Source: an unicellular cyanobacterium SU3 (GTDB taxonomy: Bacteria > Cyanobacteriota > Cyanobacteriia > Cyanobacteriales > Microcystaceae). From it: a stretch of DNA of 64,000 nt. Location of the stretch: positions 28,726-92,725 of the forward strand of contig NETF01000020.1 in assembly GCA_002172675.1 (NCBI GenBank), written 5' to 3'. The position numbers and the translations under genes are program-made. The notes below the pieces were generated by a model. The model did not search any database. It had not been told where the DNA came from and saw nothing but the letters and a program-made list of their open reading frames with translations. Of the stretch, positions 29,709 to 38,767 are shown piece by piece; the stretch's first letter is position 1; each line of letters begins with the position of its first letter.

Positions 29709-29732
29709 TCCCACAGGCATATTGCTGTGGGA
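29709..29732 (-). terminator. Hairpin upstream of gcvH, terminator-like on the minus strand
   Basis: TCCCACAG-GCATATTG-CTGTGGGA, an 8-bp perfect stem, is followed by TTTTTATTT on the minus strand only. There is no minus-strand gene to its right up to 30279, so it may stop antisense transcription through gcvH, or it may act as a leader structure of gcvH, whose ATG lies 33 bases away. Confidence 0.5.
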
Positions 29733-29765
29733 CTGTTAATGTAATTCTTACTTTGAGGATAGGTT

Positions 29766-30167
29766 ATGGAACTAGAATTTCCTGAAGATTTAAGATATTT
29801 GGATAGTCACGAGTATGTTCGTTTAGATGGAGAAATTGGAACCATTGGTATTAGTGCTTATGCTATTGAACAATTAGGGGATATTGTTTTTCTCGAATTA
29901 CCTGAAGTGGGAGACTCCTTAGAAAGAGGGAGCAGTTTTGGTTCGATTGAATCAGTTAAAGCAGCAGAAGACCTTTATCCCCCTGTCTCAGGAACGGTTA
30001 TTGATCGCAATGAAGCCATGATCGATACGCCAGAGGTGATTGCTGATGATCCTTATGGAGATGGATGGTTGCTCAAAGTTCGCGTGGAAAACCCAGATGA
30101 CGAATTAGAAGATACCATGTCTGCTCAAGACTATCGTGGGATGCTTGAAGGGGAAGACGCAATCTAA
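29766..30167 (+). CDS. gcvH: Glycine cleavage system H protein
   Basis: 133 residues. [15 protein letters not shown] carries the lipoyl-attachment Lys65, and the surrounding fold ([31 protein letters not shown]) is the lipoyl-carrier H protein. It shuttles the aminomethyl group among the P, T and L proteins in glycine decarboxylation, the counterpart of glyA in photorespiration. The gcvT and gcvP genes are not in the window. A ribosome-binding site (GAGGATAGG) precedes the ATG. Confidence 0.96.
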   Translation: MELEFPEDLRYLDSHEYVRLDGEIGTIGISAYAIEQLGDIVFLELPEVGDSLERGSSFGSIESVKAAEDLYPPVSGTVIDRNEAMIDTPEVIADDPYGDGWLLKVRVENPDDELEDTMSAQDYRGMLEGEDAI

Positions 30168-30278
30168 GATAGCTAGAGTTAACCTGTCCACCTTGTTGCT
30201 GTTCTTGTTGCTGTTGTTTCAGAGATTACCCCCTGATTAAAAGGCTTTGAAATGACAGCAATAAACTCCTAAAATTCT

Positions 30279-30392
30279 CTAGGTGACGGGTGTTGCTGTA
30301 ACCACTAAGTAGAGAATGACAGCTAAAAAGAGAACACAGAGTTTAACGATTAGGTAGGTAATACTATCAGGATATAAAAATGGATGAATCAT
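30279..30392 (-). CDS. 37-residue single-helix membrane peptide
   Basis: A short minus-strand gene starting MIHPFLYPDSITYLIVKL and ending VVTATPVT, with one hydrophobic helix from about residue 12 to 32. A ribosome-binding site (AGGAGAGAA) lies four bases before the ATG at 30390-30392. Size and layout are like small photosynthetic-complex subunits, but the sequence matches none I can recall (not Psb, Pet or Psa). It stands alone between gcvH and the next plus-strand gene. Confidence 0.5.
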   Translation of the reverse strand: MIHPFLYPDSITYLIVKLCVLFLAVILYLVVTATPVT

Positions 30393-30495
30393 AATTTCTC
30401 TCCTGGGGAAATAGTCTGATGCTTAGTCTTTTCCCTACTTCTATTATCTCGTAAACATTAGATTTTGTTGCACAAATTAAGTAAAAATTTACAAT

Positions 30496-30807
30496 ATGGT
30501 AATCGAGTGGCTTAAATTTCGAGTTTCTCCTGAATCTAGAGATATTTTTATTCAATCCGATAATGAAATTTGGACTCCAATTTTAGCACAGTTTCCAGGT
30601 TTTCTAGGAAAAGAAGTTTGGATCTCCCCTACTATTCCCGAAGAAATTACTTTAATTATTCGTTGGGAAACCCGTGAACAATGGAAAGCAATTCCTTTAG
30701 ATATTTTAGAAGCAACGGAGCAAAAAATGGCTCAACGGATGCAAAATCATTTCTATGAAATGACGGAAAGTAAAGAATATCAAGTGAGAAAATTTCCTAA
30801 TTCTTAG
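30496..30807 (+). CDS. TIGR03792 family protein (ABM-like fold)
   Basis: 103 residues. VIEWLKFRVSPESRDIFI, EIWTPILAQFPGFLGKEVW and IRWETREQWKAI match a cyanobacterial family (TIGR03792) with the dimeric alpha/beta barrel fold of antibiotic-biosynthesis monooxygenases. The substrate is unknown and no catalytic residues are assigned. It is monocistronic and followed by a dispersed repeat at 30849. Confidence 0.8.
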   Translation: MVIEWLKFRVSPESRDIFIQSDNEIWTPILAQFPGFLGKEVWISPTIPEEITLIIRWETREQWKAIPLDILEATEQKMAQRMQNHFYEMTESKEYQVRKFPNS

Positions 30808-30848
30808 ATTTTTTTAATTAAGAAGCAATCTTTGATGTGGTTTGTGGT

Positions 30849-30910
30849 GATTGCTTCGGGAATTTTCAGTGAAAGTCGAAAGTTAATGTTAAATTTTCCC
30901 TCGCAATGAC
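30849..30910. repeat. Dispersed palindromic repeat, copy 2
   Basis: Begins GATTGCTTCGGG and ends CCCTCGCAATGAC, the same ends as the unit at 9587-9650, with an unrelated interior of similar length. Confidence 0.6.
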
Positions 30911-31092
30911 AAGATAAGTTCAATGTAGGTTGAATTGAGCAATGAAACCTAACAAAATTCAATTCTAATTTACTGTAATAGTATAAAGCGATCGCACCTC
31001 ATCTTCAGAAAGACTGATTTATAAAATCATTAACAACACGCTCATCTTAAAAATATCTTAAACGCACACTTTCTGCTTCAAAAATAAGTTAA

Positions 31093-31788
31093 TTAAAATG
31101 GAAGTTCGTCTTCAGTTTGAGAAGAAATATCATTATCAACAGACGAAGAATTATTTTTAGGTTTAGTGAATGCTTGATAGGACGAGGGTGGATGAAAGTA
31201 TAATAGTCTAGCACCAAGTAATTCTAGTTCTTGTGGTTCTTGATAAACCTTATAAGCTAAGGTCTTTGTTATAAACCAATAATTGCCTTGAGGATCAAAT
31301 AAATCTGCCATAGCGTGGTCGATACGCTCTGTATAACCTGGCACATCTTGTATTAACTGGTAATATTCAGGACTACCATCTTTTTCTAGTTTTTGTATCT
31401 CAGCTTCTTGTTTTTTCACTTCTGGTGATTCGTTAATATTAATAGCTACTTGCATTGATTCTGGTACTTCGATTAAAGAAAATTGTTGAATAAAATCGGG
31501 TTGATTAACTTTTGGTTCATTGTAAAATTGAAAATTGTCGGGATAGTCTGCACCAGGACTTCCAGAAAGAGCTATATGACCAGAAGCATCGGTTTCTAAA
31601 AGGTATCCATACCTTAGTTGTTTTGGCTCAACATTGAGTTTAGGAAGCTGAGAAAGACGAAAACAATTTTCTTCCTCTTCCAACAATTTATTTATCTTTT
31701 GTTCGAGAATATCTAGATTATTGCAATCTAAACAAGTGGTGAAATTCCAATATCTAAAAAAAACCATTTGCTTGTCTAAGAAGATCAT
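31093..31788 (-). CDS. Conserved hypothetical protein
   Basis: 231 residues, soluble and acidic. It opens with an aromatic stretch (MVFFRYWNFTTCLDCNNL), followed by a helical region (LEQKINKLLEEEENCFRL) and a body with KQLRYGYLLETDASGHIALSG and FDPQGNYWFITKTLAYKVYQ, ending in an acidic tail (SSQTEDELPF). Two Cys in TTCLDC could be functional. No family is recognised. It is transcribed divergently from rimK, and the start could be the ATG at 31788 or at 31767. Confidence 0.6.
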   Translation of the reverse strand: MIFLDKQMVFFRYWNFTTCLDCNNLDILEQKINKLLEEEENCFRLSQLPKLNVEPKQLRYGYLLETDASGHIALSGSPGADYPDNFQFYNEPKVNQPDFIQQFSLIEVPESMQVAININESPEVKKQEAEIQKLEKDGSPEYYQLIQDVPGYTERIDHAMADLFDPQGNYWFITKTLAYKVYQEPQELELLGARLLYFHPPSSYQAFTKPKNNSSSVDNDISSQTEDELPF

Positions 31789-31924
31789 AGTGAATAGTTG
31801 ATAGTTAATTTTGCTTCTACTGACTCCTAAAATTTAACGCTAAGCGCAAAGGTTCCCGAAGTCCCATAAAATGAAACCAGTAGAAAACCCATCAAACTAT
31901 TTGGTTGAACGCAGAGGAACTTTT

Positions 31925-32830
31925 ATGAAAATTGCCATCTTGTCCCAAGATGCTTCATTATACTCAACAAGACGACTCAAAGAAGCAGGAGAAGAATTAG
32001 GACACGAAATCCGTGTCGTTAACTATCTTCGCTGTTATATGAATATTACCTCCCATAAACCTGAAGTTTACTACAACGGTAAACCCCTAGAAAGTTTTGA
32101 CGCAGTTATTCCTCGTATTGCTGCGTCTAAAACCTTTTACGGTACAGCAGTAGTCCGTCAATTTGAAGTGATGGGAGTCTTTAGTGCCAATGAATCACAA
32201 GCCATTTCGCGATCGCGTGATAAGTTGCGCTGCTTACAAATTTTAGCAAGGGACGGCATCGGTTTGCCCGTTACAGGATTTGCCCATGCAACTCAAGATA
32301 TTGACGGGTTACTGGACTTTGTAGGTGGTGCGCCGGTGGTGATTAAACTCCTAGAAGGAACTCAAGGAATAGGAGTGGTTCTCGCAGATACCAAGAACGC
32401 AGCAAAATCAGTCATAGAAGCGTTCCGTCAGTTAGATGCGAACATTTTGGTACAAGAGTTTATCAAAGAGGCCGCAGGGGTAGATTTACGCTGTTTTGTG
32501 GTTGGCGGTAAAGTGGTGGCTGCTATGAAACGTCAAGGGGCCGAAGGAGACTTTAGATCAAACCTCCATCGAGGAGGGAAAGCAGATATGGTCAAATTGA
32601 CTCCAGAAGAACGAACAACCGCCGTTAGGGCTGCAAAATCTATGGGGTTAAAAGTAGCAGGGGTGGATATGTTACGGTCAAATCATGGCCCAGTGGTAAT
32701 GGAAGTGAACTCTTCCCCTGGAATAGAAGGGATAGAAAAAGCATCCGGAATTGATGTGGCCAAGAAAATTATTGAATTTTTAGCCAAAAATGCTCCTTCT
32801 GGGAGTACCCGCGATCGCATTCAGTTTTAG
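31925..32830 (+). CDS. rimK: RimK-type ATP-grasp glutamate ligase
   Basis: 301 residues from the ATG at 31925, the length of RimK; the in-frame start upstream adds residues not found in the family. [37 protein letters not shown] and the ATP-grasp segments [34 protein letters not shown] and [15 protein letters not shown] identify it. RimK adds Glu to the C-terminus of ribosomal protein S6 in enterobacteria; in cyanobacteria the acceptor is not established. The M14-type gene 138 bases downstream is its usual neighbour. Confidence 0.92.
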   Translation: MKIAILSQDASLYSTRRLKEAGEELGHEIRVVNYLRCYMNITSHKPEVYYNGKPLESFDAVIPRIAASKTFYGTAVVRQFEVMGVFSANESQAISRSRDKLRCLQILARDGIGLPVTGFAHATQDIDGLLDFVGGAPVVIKLLEGTQGIGVVLADTKNAAKSVIEAFRQLDANILVQEFIKEAAGVDLRCFVVGGKVVAAMKRQGAEGDFRSNLHRGGKADMVKLTPEERTTAVRAAKSMGLKVAGVDMLRSNHGPVVMEVNSSPGIEGIEKASGIDVAKKIIEFLAKNAPSGSTRDRIQF

Positions 32831-32967
32831 AGAAAAGTGAACAGTTACCAGTGAACAGTTACCAGTTACTTGAGATTGAAACTGTTGGGAGTGTCGGAAG
32901 AAGATTAATTTTTTCTTCCTTTGCTCCCTATTATTCGTGCTTTAAAATCTAATTCTTAAACTAACTC

Positions 32968-33933
32968 ATGACCAACCAAACCTTAGAAATTGGTGGAATG
33001 GCGATCGCCCCTGGCCAAAGACAACGTTTAGAGATTCCTGTTGCTCAACTACCCACCAGAACCGCTATTTCTTTACCGGTAGTTGTGATTAATGGTCAAT
33101 ATCAAGGGCCTATATTGTGGTTAAGTGCGGCCATTCATGGGGATGAAATTAACGGCGTTGAGATTATTCGACAGATTTTAAGCAAAATTAAGGCTAAATT
33201 TTTATACGGAGCCATTATTGCTGTTCCTGTGGTCAATGTCTTTGGATTTATTGAACAGTCCCGTTATTTGCCCGATCGCCGTGACTTAAACCGTTCTTTT
33301 CCAGGTTCTCCGCAAGGTTCCTTGGCTTCCCGTCTGGCTCATTTATTCATGACAGAAATTGTCAACCATAGCACCCACGGCATTGATTTACACACTGCAG
33401 CCCAACCCAGGATTAATTTACCTCAAATTCGGGGAAATTTAGCGGATACCGAGACTTATCAATGCGCTCAAGCCTTCGGCGCACCTTTAATGATTCATGC
33501 TACCACCCGTGACGGTTCTCTGCGTCAAGCAGCCAGTAAAAAAGGGATTCCTGTGTTGCTATACGAAGCAGGAGAAGCTTGCCGTTTTGATGCACAGGCG
33601 ATCGAGATTGGAGTTAGGGGAATTTTACAAGTCATGGATCGCTTGGAAATGTATACCCATGCGCTAACGCAGGATTTACCGTCTCCCTCTCCTTCCCTAG
33701 AAATCGAGAAAACAAAATGGATCAGAGCATCTCGAGGGGGATTATTACATCTAGACGTTAATTTAGGGGATAAAATCGAAAAAAAGCAACTGTTAGGCAT
33801 AATTACTGACGCATTCGGCGAAACTTTAGCAAAAATTCGTTCTCCTGATCACGGTGTTGTCATTGGCCAAGTACAAAATCCTTTAGTTAATCAGGGGGAT
33901 GCAGTGGTTCATCTCGCTTTAGTGAAGAAATGA
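32968..33933 (+). CDS. Succinylglutamate desuccinylase/aspartoacylase (M14) family protein
   Basis: 321 residues. Zinc-binding residues are visible in AAIHGDEINGVE (His57, Glu60) and in GIDLHTAA; SRYLPDRRDLNRSFPG is the substrate-binding Arg/Asn region. A C-terminal lipoyl-like beta domain (GGLLHLDVNLGDKIEKKQLL) completes the family layout. These proteins hydrolyse amide bonds of acylated amino acids or remove C-terminal Glu. Placed after rimK, it may reverse the ligase reaction, which is inference from the conserved pairing. Confidence 0.88.
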   Translation: MTNQTLEIGGMAIAPGQRQRLEIPVAQLPTRTAISLPVVVINGQYQGPILWLSAAIHGDEINGVEIIRQILSKIKAKFLYGAIIAVPVVNVFGFIEQSRYLPDRRDLNRSFPGSPQGSLASRLAHLFMTEIVNHSTHGIDLHTAAQPRINLPQIRGNLADTETYQCAQAFGAPLMIHATTRDGSLRQAASKKGIPVLLYEAGEACRFDAQAIEIGVRGILQVMDRLEMYTHALTQDLPSPSPSLEIEKTKWIRASRGGLLHLDVNLGDKIEKKQLLGIITDAFGETLAKIRSPDHGVVIGQVQNPLVNQGDAVVHLALVKK

Positions 33934-33982
33934 ACGGAATTAGTTGGGGATGGGTAACAATCCTCTACCAAATTTTTCACTC

Positions 33983-34010
33983 TTGCTTATTGCCTTTTGC
34001 CTTTTGCCTT
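33983..34010 (+). repeat. Tandem heptamer repeat (TTGCCTT)
   Basis: Four consecutive heptamers: TTGCTTA, then TTGCCTT three times. The same unit occurs at 25694-25714 and, in complement, at 16051-16067. Confidence 0.75.
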
Positions 34011-34017
34011 GAAAAAA

Positions 34018-34185
34018 TCATTCCCCAAACAACCAACTAAACAGTAGCAAAAGGATGATTAACAGAATTAAATGCCCAAAAGAGCCTAAACTGGTGAAGA
34101 AGTGAATCGGGAAAATAACCAGTGTATTCGCTGCCAGCCAACTGATAAGAAAAAAAAATAAAACCACAATAATCAAAAACATCAT
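34018..34185 (-). CDS. 55-residue hydrophobic membrane protein
   Basis: A minus-strand gene starting MMFLIIVVLFFFLISWLAA with two membrane helices (about 2-19 and 37-52) joined by NTLVIFPIHFFTSLGSFG, ending SWLFGE. GAGAGG precedes the tandem ATGs at 34180-34185. An overlapping minus-strand frame is longer but has neither this ribosome-binding site nor a plausible composition. It is divergent from the phycocyanin operon. Function unknown. Confidence 0.55.
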   Translation of the reverse strand: MMFLIIVVLFFFLISWLAANTLVIFPIHFFTSLGSFGHLILLIILLLLFSWLFGE

Positions 34186-34520
34186 CCCTCTCTAGTTGAG
34201 TAATATAAAGGTTTTGAGACAATTGCTTAACGTTACTTTACAAAAAAACAGCATTTTTTTTAATAATATGTAATAAATAATGACGCAAAGGCATTGTATA
34301 AAATTAACTTGAAGGGGACACAAGTAGAGATGAAGGTCATCTTGAAAACCTCTGATAATTCTGAGACGACTATCTAGTTTTCTCAGGTTTCTTAAGAAAA
34401 CTTTTGTAAAGAACTTAGGGAACCGCAGCCATTGTGGCCTGTATTTACAGCACAATAGATGATGGAAGTCCTGAGTTCTAACCAACTCAACTTATTAAAG
34501 TCAAGTAGGAGATTAATTCA
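34186..34520 (+). promoter_or_regulatory. Upstream/leader region of the cpc operon
   Basis: 335 bases between the small membrane gene and cpcB, AT-rich in its first half and without a convincing gene. It must carry the main cpc promoter and a long untranslated leader, as in other cyanobacteria; I cannot place the start site from sequence alone. TAGGAGA at about 34506-34512 is the cpcB ribosome-binding site. Confidence 0.55.
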
Positions 34521-35039
34521 ATGTTTGACGCATTTACCAGAGTTGTTTCTCAAGCTGATGCCCGTGGTGAGTTCCTATCCACCTCTCAGCTAGATGCTCT
34601 GAGCCAAATGGTAGCTGAAAGCAACAAGCGTATGGATTCAGTTAACCGCATCACCAGTAACCAATCCACCATCGTTACCAATGCTGCTCGCGCTTTATTC
34701 GCTGAGCAACCCCAATTGATCAATCCCGGTGGAAACGCTTACACCAGTCGTCGTATGGCTGCTTGCTTACGGGACATGGAAATCATCCTACGCTACGTTA
34801 CCTACGCCACCTTTAGTGGAGACGGCAGTGTACTTGAAGATCGTTGTTTAAATGGTCTTCGTGAAACCTATGTTGCGTTAGGTGTTCCCGGTGCTTCCGT
34901 TGCTAACGGCGTTCAAAAAATGAAAGAAGCAGCTCTCGAAATCGTTAACGATCGCAACAATATCACCCAAGGCGATTGTAGCGCGATCACATCCGAAATT
35001 TCCGGATACTTTGATAAAGCTGCTGCAGCTGTTGCTTAA
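34521..35039 (+). CDS. cpcB: Phycocyanin beta subunit
   Basis: 172 residues. Bilin-attachment Cys82 lies in [12 protein letters not shown] and Cys153 in [13 protein letters not shown]; Asn72 (GGNAYTSRR), the residue that is methylated in beta subunits, is present. It forms the phycobilisome rod hexamers with CpcA. First gene of the rod operon cpcBAC2C1DE. Codon use is noticeably more biased than in neighbours, as expected for a very highly expressed protein. Confidence 0.99.
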   Translation: MFDAFTRVVSQADARGEFLSTSQLDALSQMVAESNKRMDSVNRITSNQSTIVTNAARALFAEQPQLINPGGNAYTSRRMAACLRDMEIILRYVTYATFSGDGSVLEDRCLNGLRETYVALGVPGASVANGVQKMKEAALEIVNDRNNITQGDCSAITSEISGYFDKAAAAVA

Positions 35040-35134
35040 TAGAAACCCTGAAGTGGTCAATAAGCAATTTCGTACACGATTTCAACACCGTATTCTAGGA
35101 AAACTTAGCAAAACAATCGGGAGATATAAAAACC

Positions 35135-35623
35135 ATGAAAACCCCTTTGACTGAAGCCGTCGCAGCTGCTGATTCCCAAGGACGTTTCTTAAGCAGCACC
35201 GAAATCCAAACTGCTTTTGGACGTTTTCGTCAAGCTTCTGCCAGCTTAGAAGCTGCTAAAGCTTTAACCAACAAAGCAGACTCTTTAATCAGTGGTGCTG
35301 CTAACGCAGTTTATCAGAAGTTCCCTTACACCACTCAAATGCAAGGGCCTAACTACGCTGCTGATCAACGTGGTAAAGACAAGTGTTCTCGTGACATCGG
35401 TTACTACCTCCGCATGGTTACTTACTGTTTAGTAGCTGGTGGAACCGGTCCTATGGATGAGTACCTCATCGCTGGTATCGATGAAATTAACCGTACCTTC
35501 GACTTATCCCCTAGCTGGTATGTTGAAGCTCTCAAGCACATCAGAGCTAACCACGGTTTAAGTGGAGATCCTGCTGTAGAAGCCAACTCCTACATTGATT
35601 ACGCAATCAACGCACTAAGCTAG
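35135..35623 (+). CDS. cpcA: Phycocyanin alpha subunit
   Basis: 162 residues with the bilin-attachment Cys84 in [15 protein letters not shown]. The start [19 protein letters not shown] is standard. The phycocyanobilin is attached by CpcE/CpcF. A GGGAGAT ribosome-binding site precedes the ATG. It ends just before a strong mRNA structure that separates the abundant subunits from the linker genes. Confidence 0.99.
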   Translation: MKTPLTEAVAAADSQGRFLSSTEIQTAFGRFRQASASLEAAKALTNKADSLISGAANAVYQKFPYTTQMQGPNYAADQRGKDKCSRDIGYYLRMVTYCLVAGGTGPMDEYLIAGIDEINRTFDLSPSWYVEALKHIRANHGLSGDPAVEANSYIDYAINALS

Positions 35624-35642
35624 TCATCTAGAAAGTGCTAAT

Positions 35643-35704
35643 GACCTGGAAAAACGGGAGGTTGTTGGCTAATCACAGTTAGCAATCCTCTGTTTCTCCA
35701 GGTC
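35643..35704 (+). terminator. Structured cpcA-cpcC2 spacer (attenuator-like)
   Basis: GACCTGGAAAAAC (35643-35655) pairs with GTTTCTCCAGGTC (35692-35704) with one mismatch; inside, GAGG...GGCTAA and TTAGC...CCTC form a second arm. T-rich sequence follows. This large hairpin, 20 bases after the cpcA stop, likely ends most transcripts or protects the cpcBA message, so linkers are made at lower levels. Confidence 0.7.
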
Positions 35705-35748
35705 TTGTTGTATCTAAATCTGCCATTAGCATTGTTAGGAGGTTAAAA

Positions 35749-36570
35749 ATGACCAGTTTAACAGCAGCAAAACGGTTAGGTTTTGAGCCTTTTGTGAATA
35801 TGGCTCCTGTGGAGTTGCGAGGAAATTGGACAGAGGAGCAAGCAGAAATAGCTATTCGTGCTGCTTATCGTCAGGTACTCGGTAACGATCATTTGATGTC
35901 TTGCGAGCGACTCTCAAGTGCAGAATCTTTACTAAGAAATGGTGCCATTTCCGTCAAAGATTTTGTCAGAGCCATCGCGGTTTCAGATCTATACCGTGAT
36001 AAATTTTTCCATAGCAATCCCCAAAACCGCTTTATCGAACTCAATTATAAACATCTATTAGGTAGGGTTCCCTACGATCAATCGGAAATCGCCTATCATA
36101 GCGATCTATATCATCAAGAGGGATACGAAGCAGAAATTAATTCTTATATCGACTCTCTTGAATATCAAGAAAACTTTGGTGATGCGATCGTACCCTATTG
36201 TCGAGGGTTCTCAAGTCAACGCAATCAAAAAACCGTTGGCTTTAGTCGGACTTTTCAACTCTATCGAGGATACGCCAACAGCGATCGCGCTCAAGGCAAC
36301 AGTCATCAAGGTAAATTGATTCGAGAAGTCGCCCGCAACAGTGCTTCCCCTGTGTACATCGGTGAAACAGCAGAAGTATTATGCGGTGTGTCCGGTGGAA
36401 ACCGTGACCAAGTTTATCGCCTAAGAGTGATACAAAAAGCAGACAACAGGGCAAAAACCCAACTACGTCGTAGTTGTCGAGAATACTTGGTTCCTTACGA
36501 ACAGCTATCCAATAAACTACAGCAAATTAACCGTCAAGGTGGCAAGGTAATCGATATTACCACTGCTTAA
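35749..36570 (+). CDS. cpcC2: Phycobilisome rod linker, 30-kDa type
   Basis: 273 residues. The N-terminal linker domain (about 20-180) shows [50 protein letters not shown] and [13 protein letters not shown]; the C-terminal CpcD-like domain ends [18 protein letters not shown]. It joins phycocyanin hexamers distal in the rod. I name it cpcC2 because it is the first of two linker genes after cpcA, as in Synechocystis; the numbering is by position. AGGAGG lies six bases before the ATG. Confidence 0.93.
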   Translation: MTSLTAAKRLGFEPFVNMAPVELRGNWTEEQAEIAIRAAYRQVLGNDHLMSCERLSSAESLLRNGAISVKDFVRAIAVSDLYRDKFFHSNPQNRFIELNYKHLLGRVPYDQSEIAYHSDLYHQEGYEAEINSYIDSLEYQENFGDAIVPYCRGFSSQRNQKTVGFSRTFQLYRGYANSDRAQGNSHQGKLIREVARNSASPVYIGETAEVLCGVSGGNRDQVYRLRVIQKADNRAKTQLRRSCREYLVPYEQLSNKLQQINRQGGKVIDITTA

Positions 36571-36672
36571 AGTATGCTGATAGAGAATGATAAGGGTTAA
36601 TAGAAGCTAGCCCTTATCTACCATGTCCCTGTATCAATATCAATGGTTAATCAGAGAAAGGAGAACGAATAA

Positions 36673-37560
36673 ATGCCAGTAACAACAGCAGCTTCTCGTC
36701 TGGGGACATCTGCTTTTGAGGAAACCTCACCCGTAGAACTCCGTCCCGACTGGAGAAAAGACGATGCCCAAGGGGTAATTCGTGCAGTCTATCGCCAAAT
36801 TTTTGGTAATGACTACATAATGAAGTCCCAACGTCTAAACAGTGCAGAATCATTACTATGTAATGGTTCAATTAGTGTCAGAGAGTTTGTTCGTGCTGTA
36901 GCCAAATCAGAACTTTATAAAGAGAAGTTCTTCTACAACAACTTCCAAACTCGTACTATCGAACTCAATTATAAGCATCTGTTGGGACGCGCTCCCTACG
37001 ACGAAGCTGAGTTCGCTTATCACCTCGATTTATATCAAACTGAAGGATTTGACGCTGATATCGATTCTTACATCGACTCAGCAGAATATCAAGAAAACTT
37101 CGGGGAAAATATCGTTCCTTATTATCGAGGATTTAATAACCAAATCGGACAGAAAACCGTTGGGTTTACCCGGATGTTCCGTCTTTATCGAGGTTATGCT
37201 AATAGCGATCGCTCTCAACTAGAAGGGCGTACCGTTCGTTTAGCCACCGAATTAGGACAAAATGGCTCTTCTTCTGTCGTAGGACCTTCTGGTGCCAATG
37301 ATGGTTGGGCTTATCGTCCCTCTAAAGAAGGTGCTACCCCTAATCAACAAGTCTTCGGTGGAACCCTCGCCTTTGGTAATGAGGAGAACAGAAGCTATCG
37401 CGTTGAAATTTCCGGTATTGGCGCAGGGGGAGCAAGAAATTATCCCAGTGTTCGTCGTAGTAGTCGTGCGTTGATTGTTCCTTACAAAGAATTATCTGCA
37501 ACCCTACAACGCATTAGCCGTTCTGGTGGTAAAGTAGCGAGTATTACTCCTGCTGACTAG
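36673..37560 (+). CDS. cpcC1: Phycobilisome rod linker, 33-kDa type
   Basis: 295 residues with the same two-domain plan as its upstream neighbour: linker domain with [34 protein letters not shown] and [14 protein letters not shown], then a CpcD-like domain with [12 protein letters not shown] and [18 protein letters not shown]. The longer middle section suits the core-proximal rod linker. The two linkers clearly arose by duplication. AAGGAG lies upstream of the ATG. Confidence 0.93.
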   Translation: MPVTTAASRLGTSAFEETSPVELRPDWRKDDAQGVIRAVYRQIFGNDYIMKSQRLNSAESLLCNGSISVREFVRAVAKSELYKEKFFYNNFQTRTIELNYKHLLGRAPYDEAEFAYHLDLYQTEGFDADIDSYIDSAEYQENFGENIVPYYRGFNNQIGQKTVGFTRMFRLYRGYANSDRSQLEGRTVRLATELGQNGSSSVVGPSGANDGWAYRPSKEGATPNQQVFGGTLAFGNEENRSYRVEISGIGAGGARNYPSVRRSSRALIVPYKELSATLQRISRSGGKVASITPAD

Positions 37561-37640
37561 AAACGAGAAGTTTTTTAGTAACTTTTCGTGGTATAACTTA
37601 ATCCAAAATGAGTCAATAATCGTTTAGGAAATTTTTTATC

Positions 37641-37901
37641 ATGTTAGGTCAATCAGCATTAGTGGGATCATCAAGTAATCCCTCCGCCAGTCGCGTTTTT
37701 GTTTATGAAGTGACTGGACTTCGTCAAAATGACACCAACGATAAAAATAGTTATCCTGTACGTCGCAGTGGTAGCGTTTTTATTAAAGTGCCTTACGCTC
37801 GCATGAACGAAGAAATGCAGCGTATTACCCGTATGGGTGGCACCATCGTTAATATTTCAGCATCCGGTGAGTCATCGGATGAATCATCCAGCGAATCATA
37901 A
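37641..37901 (+). CDS. cpcD: Phycobilisome small rod-capping linker
   Basis: 86 residues. RVFVYEVTGLRQNDTND, SYPVRRSGSVFIKVPYARM and EEMQRITRMGGTIVNI form a complete CpcD domain, followed by a Ser/Glu-rich tail. CpcD caps the distal end of the phycocyanin rod. It is spaced nine bases from cpcE. Confidence 0.96.
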   Translation: MLGQSALVGSSSNPSASRVFVYEVTGLRQNDTNDKNSYPVRRSGSVFIKVPYARMNEEMQRITRMGGTIVNISASGESSDESSSES

Positions 37902-37909
37902 ACCTTGTA

Positions 37910-38767
37910 ATGGTGAATCATTCTCAGGATGATAGGGTTGTGGGATCATCGGTTGGTCAAGGATCTGCCGATGATCCCGCCTATACAATTGAACAAGCTT
38001 TATTCAATTTACAGCAAACAGAAGATACCAGTGCGCGGTATTATGCAGCTTGGTGGATCGGACGGTTTCGAGTTAATGAACCGACGGCAATAAAAGCATT
38101 ATTAATAGCATTAGAAGATAACAGCGATCGCTCTCCTGGTGGAGGTTATCCTCTCCGACGCAACGCAGCGAAGGCGTTAGGAAAATTAGGGGATGTATCA
38201 GTAGTTCCGGCCTTGATAGATGCGTTAAATTGTAGTGATTATTATGTTAGAGAGTCCGCAGCCCAATCATTAGAAATGTTGGGAGATGAGCGAGCTATTC
38301 CTGGATTAATTCAGTTGTTAGAGGGTGGGGTAGAAGCAGCCCAACAGGTAGAAGGTAAACCTCATCTCAAAGAGCCTTACGAGGCAATTTTAGAGGCGTT
38401 AGGGACATTACAGGCAAAAAACGCCATTTCTTTGATAGAGCCGTTTTTAGAGCATTTTGTACCAAAGGTGAAATTTGCAGCTGCTAGGGCGTTATATCAA
38501 TTAACTGAGAATCCTCTGTATGGGGAAAGATTAGTTACAGGGTTGCAAGAAAAAACATTACAGGTGCGTCGATCTGCGTTAATGGATTTAGGCGCAATCG
38601 GTTATTTAGACGCAGTGGACGCGATCGCTAATACTTTAGCAGAAAATAGCTTAAAATTAATTGCTCTTAAAGGAATTTTAGAACATAATTTAACTCAGGA
38701 ATCAACAACAAACGAATTAAACGATGATCTTATTCATGTCATGAATTTAATGGATTCCTTGCTTTAA
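37910..38767 (+). CDS. cpcE: Phycocyanobilin:CpcA lyase subunit CpcE
   Basis: 285 residues built of HEAT-like repeats. YTIEQALFNLQQTEDTSARYYAAWW, IGRFRVNEPTAIKALLIAL and PLRRNAAKALGKLGD are characteristic of CpcE. With CpcF it attaches phycocyanobilin to Cys84 of CpcA and can also remove it. CpcF normally follows directly; here the next genes are a convergent toxin-antitoxin pair, so cpcF must be elsewhere. The stop codon overlaps the antitoxin stop by four bases. Confidence 0.93.
   Translation: MVNHSQDDRVVGSSVGQGSADDPAYTIEQALFNLQQTEDTSARYYAAWWIGRFRVNEPTAIKALLIALEDNSDRSPGGGYPLRRNAAKALGKLGDVSVVPALIDALNCSDYYVRESAAQSLEMLGDERAIPGLIQLLEGGVEAAQQVEGKPHLKEPYEAILEALGTLQAKNAISLIEPFLEHFVPKVKFAAARALYQLTENPLYGERLVTGLQEKTLQVRRSALMDLGAIGYLDAVDAIANTLAENSLKLIALKGILEHNLTQESTTNELNDDLIHVMNLMDSLL

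Noticed and set aside
34192..34485. 97-codon minus-strand frame upstream of cpcB
   Set aside because: Unlikely amino-acid composition, no ribosome-binding site, and it covers the region expected to hold the cpc promoter and leader.
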